Source: Bryobacterales bacterium
GTDB lineage: Bacteria > Acidobacteriota > Terriglobia > Bryobacterales > Bryobacteraceae
Assembly (NCBI GenBank): GCA_016721425.1
Contig: JADKID010000015.1
Location: 186,001-250,000 of the forward strand
Direction of reading: 5' to 3'
Length of the DNA stretch: 64,000 bases
The notes beneath the pieces were generated by a model. It did no database searches, had not been told where the DNA came from, and saw only the letters and a program-made list of their open reading frames with translations. This document shows positions 61,119-64,000 of this stretch, one piece after another. Position 1 is the stretch's first letter. Each line of letters starts with the position of its first letter. The position numbers and the translations under genes were made by a program.

Positions 61119-61493
61119 ATGGTACGGTCCGTCGTCCTGCTACTCATCATTGGCGCGGGTCTCTCCGCGCAGACTCCACCTGTTGCGCCCACCGCTGAGG
61201 CGGAGAGGCTGGAGAGCCTGATCACAGAACTCACAGCCCTGAAGAGTCAAGTCTCGCAGTCTGAAGCGAAGATCGATGCGGTCCTCCGTGCTCTCTGCGA
61301 GCAGCGCGGGTCGCTGCAAACGAAACCGACCTACAACGCGTTGAAAGTGACGCAGGATGACAGCGGACCGGCAGAAGTCAGGAAGCCGCTGATCCGCTGC
61401 AAGGCGCTGACGTCGAGCGGCAAGCGGTGCACACGGTCTGTCATCGACGGGCAAAGGTACTGCAAGCAACACGCACTGGCGCACCAGAAATAG
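61119..61493 (+). CDS. Small secreted protein with C-terminal Cys/His cluster
   Basis: Protein of 124 residues with a signal peptide (MVRSVVLLLIIGAGLSAQ). A short coiled-coil (ERLESLITELTALKSQVSQSE) is followed by a C-terminal CKALTSSGKRCTRSVIDG-RYCKQH motif (C-x8-C-x9-C-x2-H), similar to the small zinc-binding-like motif known from DUF5763-type proteins. A signal peptide on such a motif is unexpected because the motif is usually cytoplasmic. ATG 61119 was chosen over the TTG at 61080 because it starts the signal peptide. Confidence 0.75.
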   Translation: MVRSVVLLLIIGAGLSAQTPPVAPTAEAERLESLITELTALKSQVSQSEAKIDAVLRALCEQRGSLQTKPTYNALKVTQDDSGPAEVRKPLIRCKALTSSGKRCTRSVIDGQRYCKQHALAHQK

Positions 61494-61522
61494 CGCCCGG
61501 CGGTCCCGCAACCCAAAAAAAT

Positions 61523-61558
61523 CCCGGAAGACGGGGCTCAGACCGTCTTCCGGGTTTT
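61523..61558. terminator. Bidirectional intrinsic terminator between the Cys/His gene and ftsK
   Basis: A perfect 12 bp stem, CCCGGAAGACGG (61523-61534) and CCGTCTTCCGGG (61543-61554), loop GGCTCAGA. TTTT follows on the plus strand and AAAAAAA precedes it, which gives a T-run for the minus strand. So it can stop both convergent genes. Confidence 0.9.
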
Positions 61559-61583
61559 CATCGTCTAACAAAATCGAATAGCG

Positions 61584-64000
61584 TCAGTCCTGATCCTCTT
61601 CGCGAGGCAGGTCCAACCAATCCGGACGCCGGAAAATCTCGCGCGGCCGGGATCCATCGGGCGGGCCGATGACGCCTTCGCGCTGCATCTGGTCGAGGAT
61701 GCGGGCCGCCCGCCCGTAGCCGAGGCGGAGGCGGCGCTGGAGGATGGACGTGGACGCCTTGCCCATTTCGCAAACAACGCGCACGGCGTCGCGGTACATC
61801 GGATCCTCTTCGCCATCGAACTCCTCGCCGTCTCCATCATCGTCGGCTGAGGGCGGGGCGATCAGGTAGCTCTGGTCGTAGTCAGGTTGGGCCTGGGCGC
61901 GCCAGCAATCCACCACCTCGTTGATTTCATTCTCTGTCACAAATGCGCCGTGGACCCGTCCGAGCCGTGAAGAGCCCGGCGGAAGAAAGAGCATATCACC
62001 CTTGCCCAGGAGATGCTCAGCGCCCATGACGTCAAGTACGGTGCGGGAATCCACCCGCGTGGCCACCCGGAAGCTGATGCGCGCCGGGAAGTTGGCCTTG
62101 ATGAGGCCGGTGATCACGTCGACGCTGGGCCGCTGGGTCGCGAGGACGAGATGCATGCCGACGGCGCCGGCCATCTGCGCGAGGCTGATGACAGACTCCT
62201 CCACTCCAGCGCGCTCCAGCATCATGAGATCGGCCAGCTCGTCGATGATGATGAGGATGTAGGGGAGTGGCCGCTCCTCCACCACGGGCGGCTTGGCCGG
62301 ATCGTCGTCCTCGAACAGCGACAGCGGCTTCTCATTGATCTTGCGAAGCTTCTGGTTGAACTGGTCGATATTCCGGACGCCGTAGGAGGCCAGCAGCTTC
62401 AGGCGCCGCTCCATCTCCAGGACTGCGTTGCGGAGTGCGTTGACCGCCTTCTTGGGCTCGGTAATCACCGGCGTGAGCAAGTGGGGGATGCCGTCGTAGA
62501 TGCCGAGTTCGACGCGCTTGGGGTCCACCATGATCAGGCGCACTTCGTCCGGGGTGGACTTATAGAGCACGGACATGATGAGCGCGTTCAGCATGACGCT
62601 CTTGCCGCTGCCGGTGGAGCCGGCAATGAGAAGATGCGGCATCTTCTCCAGTTCGGTGACGCGGATCCGGCCGCTGATGTCCTTACCCAGGGCGATGGTC
62701 AGACGGGAGGGGGCGTCGATGAACTCGTCGGATTCGATGATCTGGCGGAGGCTGATCATCTCGCGGCGGGAGTTAGGCACCTCGATACCCAGCGTGGGCT
62801 TGCCGGGAATCCGCTCGATGAGGATGGATTCGGCCTGCAGTCCAAGGCACAGGTCCTCGGTGAGCGTGGTGATCTTGGCGATTTTGACGCCGGCATCGGG
62901 CTTGAACTCAAAGGTGGTGACGACGGGGCCGGGATTGATCTGGACCACGTTGCCCATGACATTGAACTCTTCGAGCTTGGCCTTGATGCGGGTGGCCGTT
63001 TCCTTGAGCTCGTCGCTATCGTAGCCGGCCTTTTCCGGGATGGCGTTGAGGAGCTTGGTGGGCGGCAGCCGGAAGTGGGCCTGCTGGCGGGCCGGCTCCT
63101 CCTTCTTCACCGGCTTGGGCTTGGGCTCCGGGGGGAGGTCGTCGGCCAGCGCGCGGATGGGGATATCGCTCTCCCAGGGAGCGAGGTCTTCCACCGCAGC
63201 GGCTGCCTGTGTGCGGGCGGAGGCGCTGCTACTGTAGGCGCGGGCTTCCGGGACGGCGGCGGCGTGGACCTGGTTGGGGTCGAAGTCGAGACCGGCGAGA
63301 TCGTCGGTGAGGCCCTGTGGAGTGAGGGCGATAGACCCGCCGTTGTTGACGCCGGCGGCGGCGCCGCGGCCGCGCAGGCGGCGCTCGGCCTGTGCTCTGG
63401 CGAGGGGGCCGAGTGCAGGCACGTCGGGGTCGGTCACCTGCACAAGCTGGGGATGATCGTCGTCCGAGCGCGGTTTGCGGCGGAAGCGAAAGCGCAGACC
63501 GCCGATGCCCGCGACGATAGATTCCGCCGCGGCATCGCCAGCGGCGGCCATGGAGAACGTGGAGATCAGGTAGAGGGCGAGCACGAACAGAATCAGGAGA
63601 AAGATGGCGGCACCCACGCCGTTGAGCATGGCGCTGCAGGAACTGGCCACCAGGTATCCGGCCACGCCGCCGGGGGCAAAGGCATGGTCGTAAGGAGTGG
63701 AAGGCGACCAGAGGGCCAGCGCGCCGGAGAGAGAAACCGCCATCAAGCCGTAGCCGGCGAGACGGATGAATGGCGAACTGATATCGCGGTTGCGCAGCCA
63801 GCGGAACCCCAGGTATGCCATGAGGAAGGGCAGCACCCACGCCGTGAGGCCGAAAACCTGGAAGCAGAGATCAGAGAGATGGGCGCCCACGACGCCGATT
63901 TTGTTGAGAGGGGGGTGCCTCCACGTGGCGTTGTTCCAACTGGGGTCAGAGGGCTGGTAGGACGCCAGGGCAAAGAGGAACCCAACCGATGCGAGAAGCA
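61584..64000 (-). CDS. ftsK: DNA translocase FtsK/SpoIIIE (5' end outside window)
   Basis: At least 804 residues; the frame remains open at the right edge, with an N-terminal part reading LASYQPSDPSWNNAT and NKIGVVGAHLSDL, so the first membrane helix is at or outside the border. The N-terminal membrane domain (four helices expected) is followed by a Pro/Ala/Lys-rich linker. The motor then has KFEEF-type alpha/beta blocks, Walker A AGSTGSGKSVMLNALI and Walker B ILIIIDELADLM. The C-terminal gamma domain (VCEMGKASTSILQRRLRLGYGRAARILDQM) recognises KOPS sites. FtsK pumps the chromosome terminus at the septum during division. Confidence 0.95.
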   Translation of the reverse strand, partial: LLASVGFLFALASYQPSDPSWNNATWRHPPLNKIGVVGAHLSDLCFQVFGLTAWVLPFLMAYLGFRWLRNRDISSPFIRLAGYGLMAVSLSGALALWSPSTPYDHAFAPGGVAGYLVASSCSAMLNGVGAAIFLLILFVLALYLISTFSMAAAGDAAAESIVAGIGGLRFRFRRKPRSDDDHPQLVQVTDPDVPALGPLARAQAERRLRGRGAAAGVNNGGSIALTPQGLTDDLAGLDFDPNQVHAAAVPEARAYSSSASARTQAAAAVEDLAPWESDIPIRALADDLPPEPKPKPVKKEEPARQQAHFRLPPTKLLNAIPEKAGYDSDELKETATRIKAKLEEFNVMGNVVQINPGPVVTTFEFKPDAGVKIAKITTLTEDLCLGLQAESILIERIPGKPTLGIEVPNSRREMISLRQIIESDEFIDAPSRLTIALGKDISGRIRVTELEKMPHLLIAGSTGSGKSVMLNALIMSVLYKSTPDEVRLIMVDPKRVELGIYDGIPHLLTPVITEPKKAVNALRNAVLEMERRLKLLASYGVRNIDQFNQKLRKINEKPLSLFEDDDPAKPPVVEERPLPYILIIIDELADLMMLERAGVEESVISLAQMAGAVGMHLVLATQRPSVDVITGLIKANFPARISFRVATRVDSRTVLDVMGAEHLLGKGDMLFLPPGSSRLGRVHGAFVTENEINEVVDCWRAQAQPDYDQSYLIAPPSADDDGDGEEFDGEEDPMYRDAVRVVCEMGKASTSILQRRLRLGYGRAARILDQMQREGVIGPPDGSRPREIFRRPDWLDLPREEDQD

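Noticed and set aside
1..64000. tRNA, rRNA and insertion sequence genes
   Set aside because: Looked for tRNA-like hairpins with CCA ends, rRNA signatures and transposase motifs in the intergenic gaps; none seen.

Overview
The window is a 64 kb stretch of a high-GC Gram-negative genome. Its gene complement fits an Acidobacteriota genome of the Solibacter/Bryobacter/Paludibaculum type. The reasons are a PadR regulator fused by ATGA overlap to a FtsX/MacB-like permease with an N-terminal prefix domain, a secreted protein ending in a TIGR03437-like (Solibacter-type) domain, a BNR/VPS10-like beta-propeller protein beside a DUF1080 protein, and several plant-polysaccharide hydrolases. This is inference from family distribution; no rRNA or marker gene in the window fixes the species.

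Regions. (1) 1-5.2 kb: carbohydrate hydrolases, namely the C-terminus of a GH127-like protein with a discoidin-like tail, a GH9 cellulase-type enzyme and a divergent GH2 enzyme only 25 bp away. (2) 5.2-34.5 kb: a type VI secretion system (T6SS). On the minus strand tssK1-tssL-tssM-methyltransferase form one tight operon. On the plus strand lie a proline-rich tail-anchored repeat protein, a second methyltransferase, a CsgG-like protein, a Ser/Thr kinase, and tssB-tssC-hcp-tagJ-tssA-tssE-tssF-tssG-tssH-vgrG-HEAT protein. A second tssK paralogue lies alone on the minus strand. A BON-LysM protein closes the locus. No tssJ, PAAR protein or obvious effector/immunity pair is visible. (3) 34.6-43 kb: pyrE-like phosphoribosyltransferase, padR plus permease, an outer-membrane barrel pseudogene, a GT2 glycosyltransferase, a half-size TauE protein, and an ECF sigma/anti-sigma/Spy-like operon ended by a strong terminator. 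(4) 43-64 kb: secreted and metabolic genes (TIGR03437-like protein, BNR propeller, DUF1080, fabI, intact GH127, CorC/HlyC family, penicillin acylase, S9 peptidase fused to two META domains, two small secreted helical proteins, ALDH7, a small secreted Cys/His protein) and the 3' part of ftsK running off the right edge.

The most interesting part is the accessory set inside the T6SS. It has two divergent TssK adaptors and two SAM methyltransferases. It also encodes a membrane kinase and a 589-residue tail-anchored protein whose N-terminus resembles an isolated kinase N-lobe. That protein's disordered body carries eleven in-frame copies of a GEFTRxF-like motif, plus a twelfth put out of frame by compensating single-base deletions. 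I propose, as inference only, that these genes form a regulatory or scaffolding module specific to this T6SS lineage. No tRNA, rRNA, CRISPR array, insertion sequence or phage gene was recognised.
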